Positions 11,201 through 26,200 of a DNA stretch of 64,000 bases are shown piece after piece. A program made the position numbers and the translations under genes. How positions within the stretch are numbered: position 1 is the stretch's first letter; the number at the start of each line of letters is the position of its first letter. The notes under the pieces are model-generated. The model was not told where the DNA came from and searched no databases. It saw only the letters and a program-made list of their open reading frames with translations. This stretch comes from Yponomeuta sedellus (lineage: Eukaryota; Arthropoda; Insecta; Lepidoptera; Yponomeutidae). Where the stretch lies: contig OW203744.1 in assembly GCA_934045075.1 (NCBI GenBank), positions 1,736,001 to 1,800,000 on the forward strand, written 5' to 3'.

Positions 11201-14200
11201 GTATCGCGAATCATTAAGAAATGGAATTAAAGGTTTTAGGATGATATGTAAACTCTGTTAATGAAGTATCAAACGACGTATTTTTTTTGTTCATTTTGTC
11301 TCCAAAGTCATCGAGAGTTTGAAATGGATACCTTTTTACTTGTAACGTTCACTACGGTTTCTGTTTAGTTTTGAATAAAATGCTTTGGTTTGATTTGAAT
11401 GCTGGTTAGAAAAGTAGTGAATATTGCTGCTGAATATTGTAATAGATGAGATAGAGAAGTTAGCATTAAACTCAAGTACATTGATAGTCTGTGGATAGCA
11501 CCTGAGTCTACAATCGAAAGCACATCAATTCATCAATATCATCGTCCTTTACATTTCAGTTGCAAAGTCTCTGGTAATTCAACTGAGCAGTGCATGGAAT
11601 AACATAACAAAACATAACATTTACATACAGGCACATACTCGTACATTGCTTCTGGCCCCACACTAGGATACCCTGTATCGTGGAACCGGAAACAACGACA
11701 TAACAAACATGTAAACATCCAAGACATGGGGTTTTATTTTGCCCCAGCCGGGATTCAAACCCGGGACCTTTTGCAAAGTAGGCAGTTGCGCTAGCGCTAA
11801 GTCACAGAGTTCGTCAATGAACTTCAAGTTTTGGTTCTTAAAATGAAATGAAGAATGAAGTTTTGGTTCTTAAACATAAACTTCTACAAAAAAATATCTC
11901 TAGATCAGCGTTCGTGCGGGAATACTGAAACAATTTCTGAACCTACCTTCGACAATAATCTCGACCTGATGGCTCTGCCTGGCTGGCGTTTCGCAGCGGT
12001 AGACGCCCGAGTCTGCCTTTTCCGCATTGATGATGCTCAACCTGTACTCCAAGGTCGCGTCTCTCCCGGCGTCATCCGTCCAACCCTCTGCGTATTTGCG
12101 GTCCACACTGTAAAAGAAAATGCGGAGATCATGCAGTACGTAGTAGATTTGTCTTCTTTTCAGCGTTTCGATGAGAAAGGATACAGAAGAATATACTTAA
12201 CGCATGCAAGGCACGCGTAAGCGGTAGTAGCGGAGCAGTAGAACATCTACTTTTCAATCGGGAGGTCACGGGTTAGAATCCCAGCATGTATCAAAGACTT
12301 CGTTTTCTAAGTTAGGTACATTTGTGAAGTTATAATAACATATTATATTAACTCTGCACTTACTCCAATTATGCACCAGATCTATGGCTGCTTGGAGGAT
12401 CCCTCCCGAAGCTTTACACATAGTATCTGTTCATCGCATTGGTGCTCGTCCTCTGCTGCGTTTCCCATTCAGCAAATAGCTATTCCTCAGTTGAATTGGC
12501 CGACTACAATTTAATTAAGAGATCATCCAACGAGGGCTAGGGGGTACTAGTTCTTAATGTGTTAAACCGGTGTAGCCGGAATTATTTACTAGGCGAGACT
12601 GAACGTAATTTGAGGTAGACCACCTGCCCTTAACACAGTAAATGACAGTACCCGTCACTTCAGTCTTTGCGACCACGGCAACTGCAATGTTGCCAAAATG
12701 TCGGGAATTAAGGTAATTACGTTTTACCTGATAAATAATCGCGATTGAGCCCGTTTAATATACAACTAGTTGGTACTGTCCAACTTTCTATAGTAAACAA
12801 TCAGTTCTTAAGAAGACGAGACCACCTTGTAGCCACACATCATCATCATCAATCCATTATATCTCCACCGAGGGGCACAGGTCTCTTCACAAAGGAAGCT
12901 TTAGGCTAGTGGCTGGTCTTCTTCTGATCTCACTATTTTTATTTTTAATGCACTAACCCGTGCTAAGGAACAAATCCCGGCATGGGTGAAATTTTTAGCC
13001 TCTAAATAGGTTTTTAAATTTCTTCTGATCTGTCAGAAGTTTTCAAACCACCCTAAAGCCTCCAACTTGGCTTAACCGGCAGCCGGTGCTAACTGCTTAA
13101 CGCGGCCGGAAAAATCTTCTTGCGTTAGTCATAGACGGTCATCCATCCATGCACTGAACGCGCCCTATGTTGACATCTTCATCATCTTAACCTTCGTGAT
13201 CATTTATTAAAATCACTAAGGCAGCCGGGGCTACGAGCGATTCGTAGCCACCATAGCTACTGTCTACCATAAACCTATGTGAATCCACTGCACTTACTCT
13301 GGCTCAAAATGCGTGACGTTCCACTTGGGGTTCCCGAACCTCCTCATCCAGAGGCACTCCATGTGCAGCACGGTCCCGGGGTAGACCAGCAGCTTCCCGT
13401 CGTTGGTCTGCGCGATCGGTCCCTGCGAGTGCCGGAACAGTATCGTCGGGGGCTTCTCCACTGGAACAAAGAGGGATGGAGGGGTCATTTGCTTATGAAG
13501 GGCCGCTGCTGGGAAAAAGTAAGTTAACACGAATAAACTTATTCAGTACAATCATCATCAACCGATTATGTCCCCACCGAGGGGCACAGGTCTATTCCCT
13601 GAGGATGGTACAGGCCATACCCCACCACGGGGCCAAGTGCGGATTGGTGGAGGCTAGCAAGACTAGTGGCTGGTCTTACTGTCAGAAGTTTTCAAGCCGC
13701 AGTACAATATTAACGATAAAAAAAAAGAAAATTAGTTATCTAGGTCATGTGTTGCGACACGATAGGTACCGACTTCTTCCGGTTATAATGACGGGCAAGA
13801 TCGAGGAAAGGAGGAGTGTTGGGAGAAGAAGGAAGTCATGGCTCAGAAACCTTAGGGAATGGACGGATGCAGCCAGCGTCGAAGACCTGTTTCGCTTGGT
13901 AAGAAACAAAGAAGAATATACGGAGCTGATGGCCAACCTCCATTAGTGGAGAGGCACAGGAAGAATAAGAAGAACTACAATGCAGATTTTTGCGTTTAAG
14001 AAAGAGCTTTCAGATTTGTCTCTATTGTGGAAGTCACTGATGTAGACAATCATGTTTGATATACTTTTGATAATGGAGTTGGAGATAGTGGGTTCATTAG
14101 AAGAAAAGTGAGTTGAGTGGTAGAAGACCTCATGTAATTATTAAACATGGGAAACATTCGGTAGAATTCCGTAAAGAATCTCTTCCAAGGTGACAGAATA

Positions 14201-17200
14201 CATGTAATTGTCCAGCTTTAACTATTATTTTTAAGATGGTGGTCAGTTTCCGCAAAACAGTTAGCTTAACAGCTTTTTATCATCAAAGATGGAGCAAGCC
14301 TACATAGTCTTTTGGAAGTCGTTTGGTTACATGAGTCAATCATCCTTTACTTTCCTTTTGATAAATAGGCCTGATAGGCCTGAAGTTTAGAAACAAACAA
14401 GCAGCTTTCCGAGTCCACTTTAGGGACTCAATACTGAAAACCAATATCTGTTATTACTGTTGTTTTTATTTTAATTTTTTACTTATAATAAATGGTTTCT
14501 ATCGTTTTTACTTTCGTATTTAATTCAATTGTTATTAGTCCGTTTCTGTAAAATAAATAAACTTCTTCTTCTTCAATATACTAATGTCCAACAGATTTTC
14601 TCAAATTTTCTCAAAGCAGGAGTGTAAACGTCCAATACTCACTAGCGTAGTCATTCTCCTGGTTGAGGCCGGAGCAAGTAGGCTTGGCGCCGTCCCATGC
14701 ACCACCGACGCAGCGCCGCGTCTGCGATCCCGTGAACATGTATTTGCCAATGTCACTGCATCTGGGGACGAGATTGATTTATAAACACAACGGTGGACGA
14801 GTGAAGGCAAATCGCTTTGAACTTACTTTGAACACTCTGACAAAAACATAACATTATACTATTTTTTTATTTTTAATGCACTAACCCGTGCTAAGAACAA
14901 TTTTTAAAAACCTATTTAGAGGCTAAAAATTCCACCCACCCAGTTGGCAAGCGCTCTTTCCAACTGAGCTAATGGGCGACTCACCGGCATCAGTGAAATT
15001 TCGAACCTCTTTACACTATTCTCTGTATTACGTACAGGCAGCGACTAATGCCGGTGAGTCGCCCAATATCTCAGTTGGAAAGAGCGCTGGTACGGATAGC
15101 CAGAGGTCGCGGGTTCGAATCCTGGCATGGGTGGAATTTTTAGACTCTAAATAGGTTTTTGAAAACATAACACCAGCTTACGCCTGTATCCCAGACGGGT
15201 AGGCAAAGTTCATTAGTCATTGCATGCATGCACACCACACACTTCTCTTCTTTTTCTTTCTTTCTCTCACTTTTTCATTCCGCAATAATACCTGTATGTC
15301 ACGAATGGCACCCCAAACAAAACATAGTTTCAAATGAAAATAAGTTTATTATAAAAAGAGTATCAAAGATTTGTGACATTTTGGAAGAGATTGTGTGAAG
15401 GTAGAATGGAGGGTCATGATCAAATTCAAATTCAAATTCAAATTCAAATAATTTTATTTCAACGTAAAGAATTTACATTCTATTTGCTGAATGTCAATGT
15501 ACAATGTAAAGTGTAAGCCGCCGCCTTCGGGCCGTATTGTAGTGGAGAAAAAGGCAGCGGAAAAAAAAACTCCACTCTGACCATCTTTTCTCAAATCATC
15601 TTAAAACCAAATACATCAGTTGCCATATGTAAACCTAATAAGATTTCATGACTGCCATTAACAACCCCAAATGCCAAAGCATTAGTCAAATGTCTCACAA
15701 TAATATCATACTGACCCTATCGTTACCAACCCTTGTATGTCCCCATTGGACACGGGTGTCTTCCTGCATCGCAGAAAGGTTAGGCCATACTCCACCACGG
15801 GGGCCAAGTCTGCGTTGGTGACTTGGCACCCCTGGTGGCCCTATACTGAATTAAAATAAATGGCTCTTAAACTGTGGTATGGGTGGAGTAGAGCACCATC
15901 GGCGCTATCATCGGCGCCAAGGTGACTTGGGTACGGAGGGGCTATTTTTAGATAAACCTTGACAAGATATTATTGTTTGTTCATATACCTCGGGCCTTGA
16001 AATCGCTGATCTGCAGTGGGCTCGAGTAATATTGAATTTCATGACCTATTTAAGACAAAGACTGTGCACTATATCTCTGTGGGCTACTGATCCGCAAACG
16101 TTGTTTTGCCATATTAATAATTAGCCTAGGACCTACTCTTAGAATGTCAAATATACAAAAAATATAAATATCGATGAAACCTTGTCGGAGGAGTTTGATA
16201 AGAAACTCGAGATTTTTACGAGTTGGTAGAGAATTGTAAGACAGTGGCGGGCATAACTGTCAGAAGTTATCAAGTCACCCATTAGGCCTCCTCTAACATG
16301 GCTTAACCGCCAACGGCTAAACCCATCTAGTAACTGACGGCGCGTTGTTGCTTTATCCGTTGATTCCAATTACTCGGTTTCACTAGGCCACAAGCGCTTT
16401 AAATTAGACTGTGACCAGCATTTTTAGTCTTTCCCCGATGCAATAACATTTAATGTTATCCAAATACTACCTCGATACTATGACAGCGCCTGCGGGCAAG
16501 TCCGTGGAAGGTTCAGTGATCTCCAAATCGTTGTAGAAGGATACCACGTGAAGCTCGTCGTTGGTGAATGTGCAGCTGTTGTTGTTGAGCAGCTCTTCTG
16601 TCTGCGCTTCTAGTTCCTCTGCGGAGTCGAGGGTTTCAGAGATAATTTTTAAGAAATCGGAAATCATACCCCAATTTTGATGTATCAAGTTTAATTTTAG
16701 CTCATAATTAAGTTCTATTTATTGAAGCTTGAGACAAAAGGTAAACAAACAATAGGAAGGGTAATTTATTATGCCAAGTTTGTTATAAATCAGAAATAAA
16801 ATTTAAAAAAAATCGACATTGATTGTTAAAAGTATCGTAAAAATATATAATATGTTTGGAAAAAATAAATATCAAATTTAGTTTTCATATTTTGGTAAAT
16901 AATGCATTTTATATAAATTTTATTTTAGTACATAACTTTTTAATAGAATTGTGGCACTATAATAACCCAAAAAGTCAGCGCTTCACAAATTTTGAACGTA
17001 TTATAACACTAAAAACCTATTTAGAGGCTAAAAATTTCACCCATGCCAGGATTCGAACCCGCAACCTCTGGCTATCCGTACCAGCGCTCTACCAATTGAG
17101 CCAATGGGCGACTCACGGCATCAGTGAAATTTCTAACCTCTTTACAATATTCTCTGTATTACGTACAAGCAGCGACATCTGACTTAAGCAAATTGCATTA

Positions 17201-20200
17201 CTTACAGCCCCGACCACCTACTTTGCAGTTAGGTTTTAACATCGGAACGATATCACTGTACCCACATGATTACACTATTTTTATTTTTAATGCACTAACC
17301 CGTGCAAAGGAACAAATTTAAAAACCTATTTAGAGGCTAAAAATTTCACCCATGCCGGGATTCGAACCCGCAACCTCTGGCTATCCCGGCCTCTCCCAAC
17401 TAACTTGTTGACGCGAGCGTGCTGTTTCTTCCAATAAAAGTTTGAGAATCACTATTTCTGTGTTTATCTTTTGTCTCAAGCTTTAATAAATATAGTTAGT
17501 TTCGTTTGGTTTATGTATGTTAAGTTTTTTCACAGAAATATAATCCGCAACTGGACTACGATTAAAAATATCCTATGTTTCCATCCCGCACATAATCGTA
17601 TGCCAAGAGTTTCTGTTCAGACAGTTTTCGTCCATCACAAATCTCCATGCATCTTTCTTAAAAAAACCTTCTTGCATCATTCAAAAACATTTCTACTAGA
17701 AAGCATAGTATGACATTTATTATTAATATTTATTTTTCTTGCAGATTTCTTTGTGTTTTTGTAAGTTGCTAGAGGGCAACTTAAGTTGCTAAGTTGCTAC
17801 AGTAGGTACAATCCTACATTGTTCTGTATAACAGAATTCTGCATAACACCTACTCACCACAGTTAAAACTCTTCCCGACCCAGTCCCCTTGTTCGCAGAT
17901 CAGCTTCCACGTGGTCTTCTCGCCCATGAAGGAAGCAATGCAGCTGAACGTTATTTCCGTCCCGTGAGGATAGCCTTCGATACCCATCGTGCCATTGACC
18001 TCAGCACCGTCGCGGTAGACCAGGGTTCCTTGAACCCTTAAGGAAAGAGATCGTTAGGTCCTGTTGAGAGCTTCATAACTTCGCTGGAGGTCTTGAAATT
18101 CTGGTCGGTTCTCACCTCTATAGGTACGTGCAAGATTCCAAGTTTTAAAATTTATCAAAAACATGCACTATGTATATTCAGAAATACAGCAACAAAAATC
18201 AAGCTCTGCCAAGACAGAAAGAAGCCAAAATTGCAAACATTTATCATTGTCTAACACAATTATATCATTCGACCTACCTATGAAGGTTTAATGACTAAGC
18301 CCTGCCTTCTGAGGATTTAATTTTAAAAGATCTTTAGAATGAACATGACGTTGATTTTAAGTACTCCTATTTAACAGATTAAGAAAATTACAGGAAAGAA
18401 GATCTAATAAACATAGTTAAAAAAATCAGACAATTCAAAAAGATCAAAAACTTTATAATTTAAGTCAAGAAAGGAACTCTTTCAATGGCCTTTGATATTG
18501 AAAATGGTGATGAAGATGAGTCCGATGATCTTCACTCATATTGCTAATAACCTACTTATAGAATAAAGTCTGTATTTCGGCAGAGAATCTCACAATGAGT
18601 TAAAATCGTCGGTGCTATGATGTCAGTGGAAAATGACTATGCTCATGACTGGAAAGATGAATTAATACTCAAAGAAGCAAAAGTCCGAACCTAGAAGGCT
18701 CTCACCAAGGCTTGGCATCTCTAACGGCCTGCGCACGCTTCGATCTTCCGAGACAGCAAGTAAGAAACGCACGACTTTGCAAAAATATTATTTTTTCTGC
18801 CGCTCCTCGTACAATAGGATGAACTAAGAAAAATGTATCTGATTTTGACTTAATTGGTCTGCATACATAAAATACGTAACGTTGAAGATTCATGGCTGTA
18901 TTGATCAGGTTTGTAAAGATTAAATAGTAGCTAGGCGAAGTCTCAAGCTCAATTCTTCAAGACCTAAGTATGAATGGCACAAAATCATTGGATACATTTT
19001 CCTTATCAAAATAACACTGAATATTTGCAAAAGAACAAAATTGTAAAAACCAAAGAGACGGGTTACTAACGGGTTAAAAAGGGTTACTGATCCCAAAGCT
19101 GTGGTTCATACTGGCAGTGTTTGTGGATTGAGGGTTAATCTCTAAATGAAAACAAACGAACGAAAACAGAACAAATATAGGTAAGCTACAATGAAAGCCC
19201 ATTGAAATCAGAATTTGCGGTTAAAGAGAAATTTCGGCTCAAAACCTTAAGACAAAACATTTACATTTGCTTAATTTAGTCATATGATCGCTTTTTTACT
19301 TCCATTAATTTTATATTTGAAATTATTTACTAGATGATAGCCAAAGTTTCTCATATATCATCGCTATATAAAGGTCTGCAAGATATAAATGTTTACCTAG
19401 CTGGTGGTCCACATTCTGTCACCGGTTTCCCATGAAGATCGGGTTCCAGGTCGGAAACATCTTCTCTGACTATGTCCGAGCCACTTTGGAAACCTGATGT
19501 CGGGCGTGGTCTGCTTAGGTTAGCTGGAATTGTAGACACGTTGTAGTTTAGTGACTATGTCAGAAAAATTGGAGGTGCAGCCAGGTCCTTCATCCAAACG
19601 TTTAATTTTGTTACTAAGGCCTTGCATCGCTTATACTGGACAAGTATAAAGAATATTAGTTAAATGTTGCGTAAGCAGCATTTAAGCAAGCGGCCAAGTT
19701 GACCTGAATGTTATTTATTGCCCAAACATACAAATAAATAAATAGGCCACCACGAAGAACCGAGAAGAGCCCTCACCTAGAGGTCGACAGAAGTCATGCA
19801 CAGTAGGCTGTAATCTCCCCAGATGGCAGTTGAGGGTAGCTGGTGGTGCCCGACCAGCCTCGCAGGCTATGTTCACAGACGAGGCGTGTGCCACGGTCAG
19901 GCCAGCTCGGTAGCCCGCCTCATAGCTCGCTCCGTGAAGCAGCGGAAGCTCGCATGGTGCTGGAAGCAGTGCTTGTTTGGGAAGAGTGCTCACAGCTGTT
20001 TTTACAGTGATTGTGCATAGGCATTGTAATTGTTATTAATTTGCTATTTAGAAAAGAAGTATCAAAAATCGTGAGGTGTACGGAGAAGTATACAGTATTC
20101 ACATGTAAGGCTCAGAGGATGTAACCTCCGGAATTCTCATGGTAAGATGAACCAAGAGGATAAATTGTTAAAGATCTGCGTGTTTCAACTATGTCAGACC

Positions 20201-23200
20201 GTTCCCTTAGTCGCATTTCCAACAGTGTAGAAAGAAGTTTGGCTGTACCTGGAACACATTCTGGCATGCTGGTGACCGCCCATTCGCCGAGCCAGCAGCG
20301 CAAATTAGTAGGGCCCTGGACATTGTACCTGAAATCATGAAAAAATGCTATAAAGCAGTAATTAGATCAACCTGCCAAATAGGTTTTTAAACTGCAATGT
20401 ATTGGTATCCTGATAATGAGAGAGTTAAATTGAAACCGTAAAAGGTTTTACAAACATAAAACTCATAACATAATAGTTGAATGCTTATGCGTGTAAATGA
20501 TACGAAACAGTCACGTCAAGTGATTAATCGAACACTTTTTAGCCTTGGGTAACTCAAGATCCAGATATGCTTGAACACACAACTCCCTCGCCGTCAAGTG
20601 TGTCCCATTCATATCAGTACGGCAGTCATCTCCTGCTACTTTATCCAGCTCACACACAATGCGCGAGAGCGTGATCAACATCGTCTGACATCGGTTACAT
20701 TCCGCCGCATTTCTCGTCGTAACCAACGAGCGATGAGAGAAAGTTCACCAAAAAAAACCTGTGATCATATAACGAAAAAAAATCTGTGTGATAAAGTAGG
20801 GAATAGGTAGACTAGACTGACTCAGTTGATATGGACGTCGTATGAGATAGCGGTGGTAGCTCAGTGGGTAGAACCATGGACTGGCAAGCGAGAGCCCCAG
20901 GATCGATCCCGAGTGCGAGCATGTACCAATGACTTTGTTTAATTTCAAAGTTACGTACATTTGCGAATTTGTAGTCGCAATACCACAGGCTAACGGTGAA
21001 GGAAAAAACATCGTGAGGAAACCCGCGGCTTGGTTGGCTCCGCACGTATTGACTTGTCTTTCCTGTGGGCTAGGCCGACTAAGCTGCCAGGATGGTATAG
21101 GTGCTGGGCAAGCCTACACCATCTATGAAACCATGTCCCAGGCACTACAGCGTCGGAGTGGTCCCTTCACTCATCTAGTGTGGGTGAAGATACCACTGGA
21201 CTCTGTATAAATCATCTCATTAAGTAGATGCAAAAAGGCCAATATATATGAGCTAGGACACAACTGGTGAGCGAGATATGATAGAGATATAGTGTGTCTC
21301 GGACAATTCCCTCTAAGGACACACTTTGCCCAAGTCTAACACTTTTGTCTTTCCAGGGACAGCGTACACATGTACAATATTTTGTGATGTCCGCTGCCAT
21401 AAAGAGCGTCTAGATGTCGCTAACCATGACAATTTAATATTATCATACCCATATTGGCAGGAGAAGTGGACGACCTGTCCGTTGGGCACGGGGTCCGTGT
21501 CGTTGAGCTCAGTCTCTTCAGCGGCGTTCAGTGCTGGGATGAGCTGCCCAGGAACGGCTTGGGCTAGCTCCGATCGCACCATCGTGTAGATGCCGTATTC
21601 TGTAGGCGGCACGTGGCATGGCTCTGGAAGGTAGCCAGTAAAGAATTTCACTGTTGTCTATGTTTCATTTAACTGTACCTTCGTTTGGTTGGAGCTTCAA
21701 GGCCAGGGAGTCGATTCTCGCCCATGCGAATTGAAAGAGTATGCAAAATATTCGAAGACTTAGAGATTTGTCGCATGAAAATAAGATAACTCGACAGAGT
21801 CATTATACATTTATTTACTCATTCGAATTCAGTCTAGCATGGTATTCAGAATACTTGAGACACAAAAGAATACTACTTTTTATGTCGAATTCAAGCCTTA
21901 GTGTCGTATACGAATTGTTTGCTAATGAAGTGAGAATTGGCTCCCTGGGCCATCTTCTAGTATAGTACGAAAATAACAGTAGTAGATGACATCATCATAG
22001 GCCTTTGCGTCCATCACGGACGATTCAAACAGTGCCTAAGGACACAGGACTTGACACTTTTTTGAGTGACTGAAAAGTCCAATTCGAGAGCGGCAGCCCC
22101 TGCCGCATGTAGGACAATAAAGAGAAGGTCCGGAGTCGGGTCATTTCGGATTTGGTGCCTCCTTGTTCTCTTGTCCGCAAGTGCCGATCACCATACTTCA
22201 GTACTTCACCAACAAGGTTCGGGAGGGCCGCAGGTCCTTCGGCCCTCCCGAACCTTGATGAGTAGATGACTGCACAATAGTATATTACGATCCTAGAACT
22301 TGTCGGCTGACATATGTCTGCAGTACATTTACGTTTGAAGACTCGATACGTTTGGCTTCAATAGAACGGAGTCATTGTGTTGGCTGAGACTTTTCATGAA
22401 TGTTTACAAGAGTCTTAAATTGACAAAAATGCGTGTGAAGTATACAATTAAAGTTTGGTGTTGTTTGCTGGAAATCTCGCAGTAGCAGGCTGCATGGGAT
22501 ATGTAAAAACATGTGCTATATTTAGGGCTGTGTCAGGTGCCATGCGCAAGAAATGAAATCAAAATGCATAGTAAATATAAGTTAAATTCAAATTATCTCT
22601 AACCCTAAAAAAGGTTGTTTGGTTGGTTGTTGTTCTTACCGCATTATTATAACTATGGAGCTGAAGATTCTGGCATTTAGTTTCTACTTACGAATTTCAC
22701 ATTTAGGTTTATCAGGTTTCCATCTTCCTCTCACACATTTCGCCGTGGCGTTTAGTTCTAAGTTCAGAACATAGCCTTTACCACAGGCAACGCGTACTAT
22801 TGTTCCTGTAAATTTAAATAAGCAGATATCGGATAAGTATTGCATAGCTCAGAAATAATATGAGATACCTTCACATAACACACTTATTTCTAACCTGATA
22901 AAGTCATCCGAATTATGGAAAAACACCCAGACTGTGAGTATTCGTATAAATGAGTGGTTGTTTGGAATAGCTTTGGGATTATGTTATGTAGATATTCAAT
23001 GAAATTGAGCCGATTTCCACCGGGCATTGAACTCAGACTGCTGACAAGATAATTGAATAATTTATTTACCTCCGGACAGCCGGTCATATCAGTCAATTCT
23101 TGACATGATAGCTATGACGCAATAAAAACAATGTACTTGCGTGTTGAGGCTAGTGTTAATGGTCAAGGTCCATACAAGAAGAAGTTCAAGTCAAACAATC

Positions 23201-26200
23201 AAAAGATTTGGATTAGTTTACATTTCTTAAGTGTTTCATGGAAGAATAGCTTCTTTGGTCACTAGAAGTCATTCATGTACTATTCGTATTTTCAAAATAT
23301 TATTGCGTTTATTACCTGAACTGAAGGTATTATTTGGGTCCCGTCCAAACTTGACAACCTCGATATTGACATAGGGTTCACTCTGGATTGGTTCGCAGGG
23401 ACTCTTCGGTCGTCCCTTCTTGCCTTTCTCGGGCTGCACTGTTTCTGTTTTGTTCACTCCATCGGTAGCCTCTTTGGTCTCTGTGCTTTGCCCTTCTTCT
23501 TCACTATCGGATAAGCCTTCTTGCTGACGGTACTTTCCACTTTTGCCTTCCCTGCCACTGTAAAGAATTGAATGTTTTACATGGACGAAAGCACTTTTTT
23601 GTGCAACCAGAAACAAAAAGAATCGAATTTAAAAACCTATTTAGAGGCTAAAAATTTCACCCATGCCGGGATTCGAACCCGCAACCTCTGGCTATCCGTA
23701 CCAGAGGTTGCGGGTTCGAATCCCGGTATGGGTGAATTTTTTAGCCTCTAAATAGGTTTTTAAATTTGTTCCTTAGCACGGGTTAGTGCATTAAAAATAA
23801 AAATAGTGTAAGAATCTAATTGTTTAGAATGGAATATTTTTAATGTACTTAAGAAAAACTAGAAAAAAAACGTGAAGTTTATTAGTTTTAAGATCATTCT
23901 CCCTAGTGAAATTCATTATTCCTCCGAGGAACTTATAAGGTAAGCGGAAATTTCTTTCATATCTCATGTTGCTGGCCACTGGGATGCTTGTAGTTGCTGA
24001 CCCTACGCCTGAACACAGTCTTACTTTTCTCGGAGAAATTGGTAGATTTTTTTCTGAACTATTTTCAAAAGCTGAAATCGCAGTTGGCCGGTTTCGGCTG
24101 AATGGAGATGGCCAGAAAAGATGTTTAGAACAGGGTTTAGGTATTAATTTCCTAGAGTATAGTTCTAATTCACAATTACTTACGTTTTAGGAATAGTAGC
24201 AGTTGTCTGATTTAATCTATCGGTCTTTCTACTTGTTCTTTTATCTCTTCTATCTAGTAAATTGTTTACGTCTGTGGAATTCGTGCTGATATATTGTATG
24301 GAAATAACTGGAACTTCTTTATCGAGCAAAGTTTTTGACGTTGTATTCACTGTGTTACCCAGAGGGATAACTTTTAAGTGGTCGTCGTCTATTTGGTGAT
24401 GCGTTTCTAAACCGTTTGTTACAGGACTCCAAGTGTGTATTTCGGTATCTTTTTCTTCCGTATGCACGCCTCTTATTACTCTCGTCTTAACTTTGCTTTT
24501 TGTTTGGTGAACTTTACTTTCAGATACTTGCAATTCTTCGTCAATTTCTTTGAGTGAACCAGAATCCTCAGTGCCTTCAGTTTTTACTTGATTCAAGAAT
24601 CTTTTTCTTCTTCTATCGACATATTTTTCAAAATAATCATGTTTTAGCTTGTTGATATTGCCAGCTTTTTGTGTGGGATTATTTAATTGATGATCTGGGA
24701 AAAGACCGCCTTTCATAACTGTGATATTTGGCAGTTCTTCTGTGGAATCATTCGATTCATAGTCATCAGTTTCTTCACGACTGATGATGTCAACATCTTC
24801 CGGCTCGTACGCAGGTTGGTACGAGTAAAGTCTATGTCCTATTGGCTCTCCATGTACGTTATAAACAGTATACATAGCTGTCGGAAGATTTCTTTCTTCA
24901 TCATCAAGATCGTCTTCGTTTTTAACTATGTCACCTCCGGCTACCATTTCATCGTCATCCATTTCTATGTCAAACTTTTTCATGATTTTATAGTTTGCGT
25001 GTCTCAAAGTTGGCTTCTGTTTGGTTGGCGCATTGTATTTATCGTAGAGTTGGTCCAAATATTCGTGAGGTGGGCCAGTGGTAGTTTGAATGCGTAGGTT
25101 GTTGTAGTATTGGCGGAGGAAGGCAGAGCGGCGATGGCGTATCTCTGGCTCTGGGATGGATCGTCGCCTTCTGCTCCAACGAATTCGTGGGTGTTGATAA
25201 AGTGTGCATCTGAAACACAACAAATTCATTTATTTTATCATTTATTTATTGCAGTCATGTTGTAGACAGGCTAGGATTATTATTATTACTAACATTTTAA
25301 AATAAAAGTATCTATCAATAAAATATAAATTACATAACTCGGATCATATATGATACGCTCTCTAGGGTGTGGACGACATATGGTACATGCTTATAAATTA
25401 TTATTATTTTGAGATGATATATAAAATGACACCTCCCTGAATATAGTTAACACTTACTTCGATAGCTACCTGAACATTGTTAACACTTACTTCGGCAGCT
25501 CCCTGGGGCTCCAATGGCCACCGACGCAGGTGGCCCCGGGCGCTCCCTCGGATAGGACGTAACCCTTCTCGCACTCGTACATGATTTGCTTGTTGTTCAC
25601 TACCTGCAGAAAAAAATATCGGTATTTGTTGCAGCTTTTTTGACACTTTAATATGGACTCCAGTAAGGTATTTACAGGAAATCAATGGAGTCCATCCAGT
25701 AAGTGATTTCCAGTTTGTTCCTGACAAATAGTTGTGAGCAAATGATGCGCTTCTTGTAGGTAGATATTTGGCTATGACGATTCGATATCCTCACATTTTA
25801 GGACAGCAAAATAACGAAAGTGTGTACAGGTTTCATTAAAATTAAAACAAATATAGTTGAGCGAAGATTTTGTAGGTACATGCTAGTCTAGACGAACTTG
25901 AAAAGTAAAGTTGTCTTTTTGTTCTATATTCACACTTGGGGGTCTAGGCTTCGATTTTTTTCGCATTTATTAAGAGGTTATTAGGAGTTACGTAGGTTCC
26001 ACAACGAAACGCCTGAAAAAATACCTGCTATGAATTTGTATCAAACTTAATAAGTATACATTCTGTAACAAAATCCAGATTCATCCAGAAAGTAGAATAT
26101 TGATTCGTTGAATCTCCATTTACGGTAAGAAGATAAATAGGAGTTTTGTTGCAGGAAATTATAAATATTGTTTAAGCAGTGACATGGAATTCATATAGAA

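Noticed and set aside
11855..12220. Plus-strand 121-codon frame
   Set aside because: It overlaps the Ig exon 11947-12107, whose minus-strand reading has the DSGVYRC motif.
13476..13724. Upstream part of the plus-strand frame ending in the RT tail at 13946
   Set aside because: The first 80 codons run through a 5S-derived SINE fragment and intron; only the later part resembles a retrotransposon.
24687..25097. Plus-strand 136-codon hydrophobic frame
   Set aside because: It is the complement of the charged linker exon; acidic and lysine codons read backwards as Phe/Ile-rich sequence.
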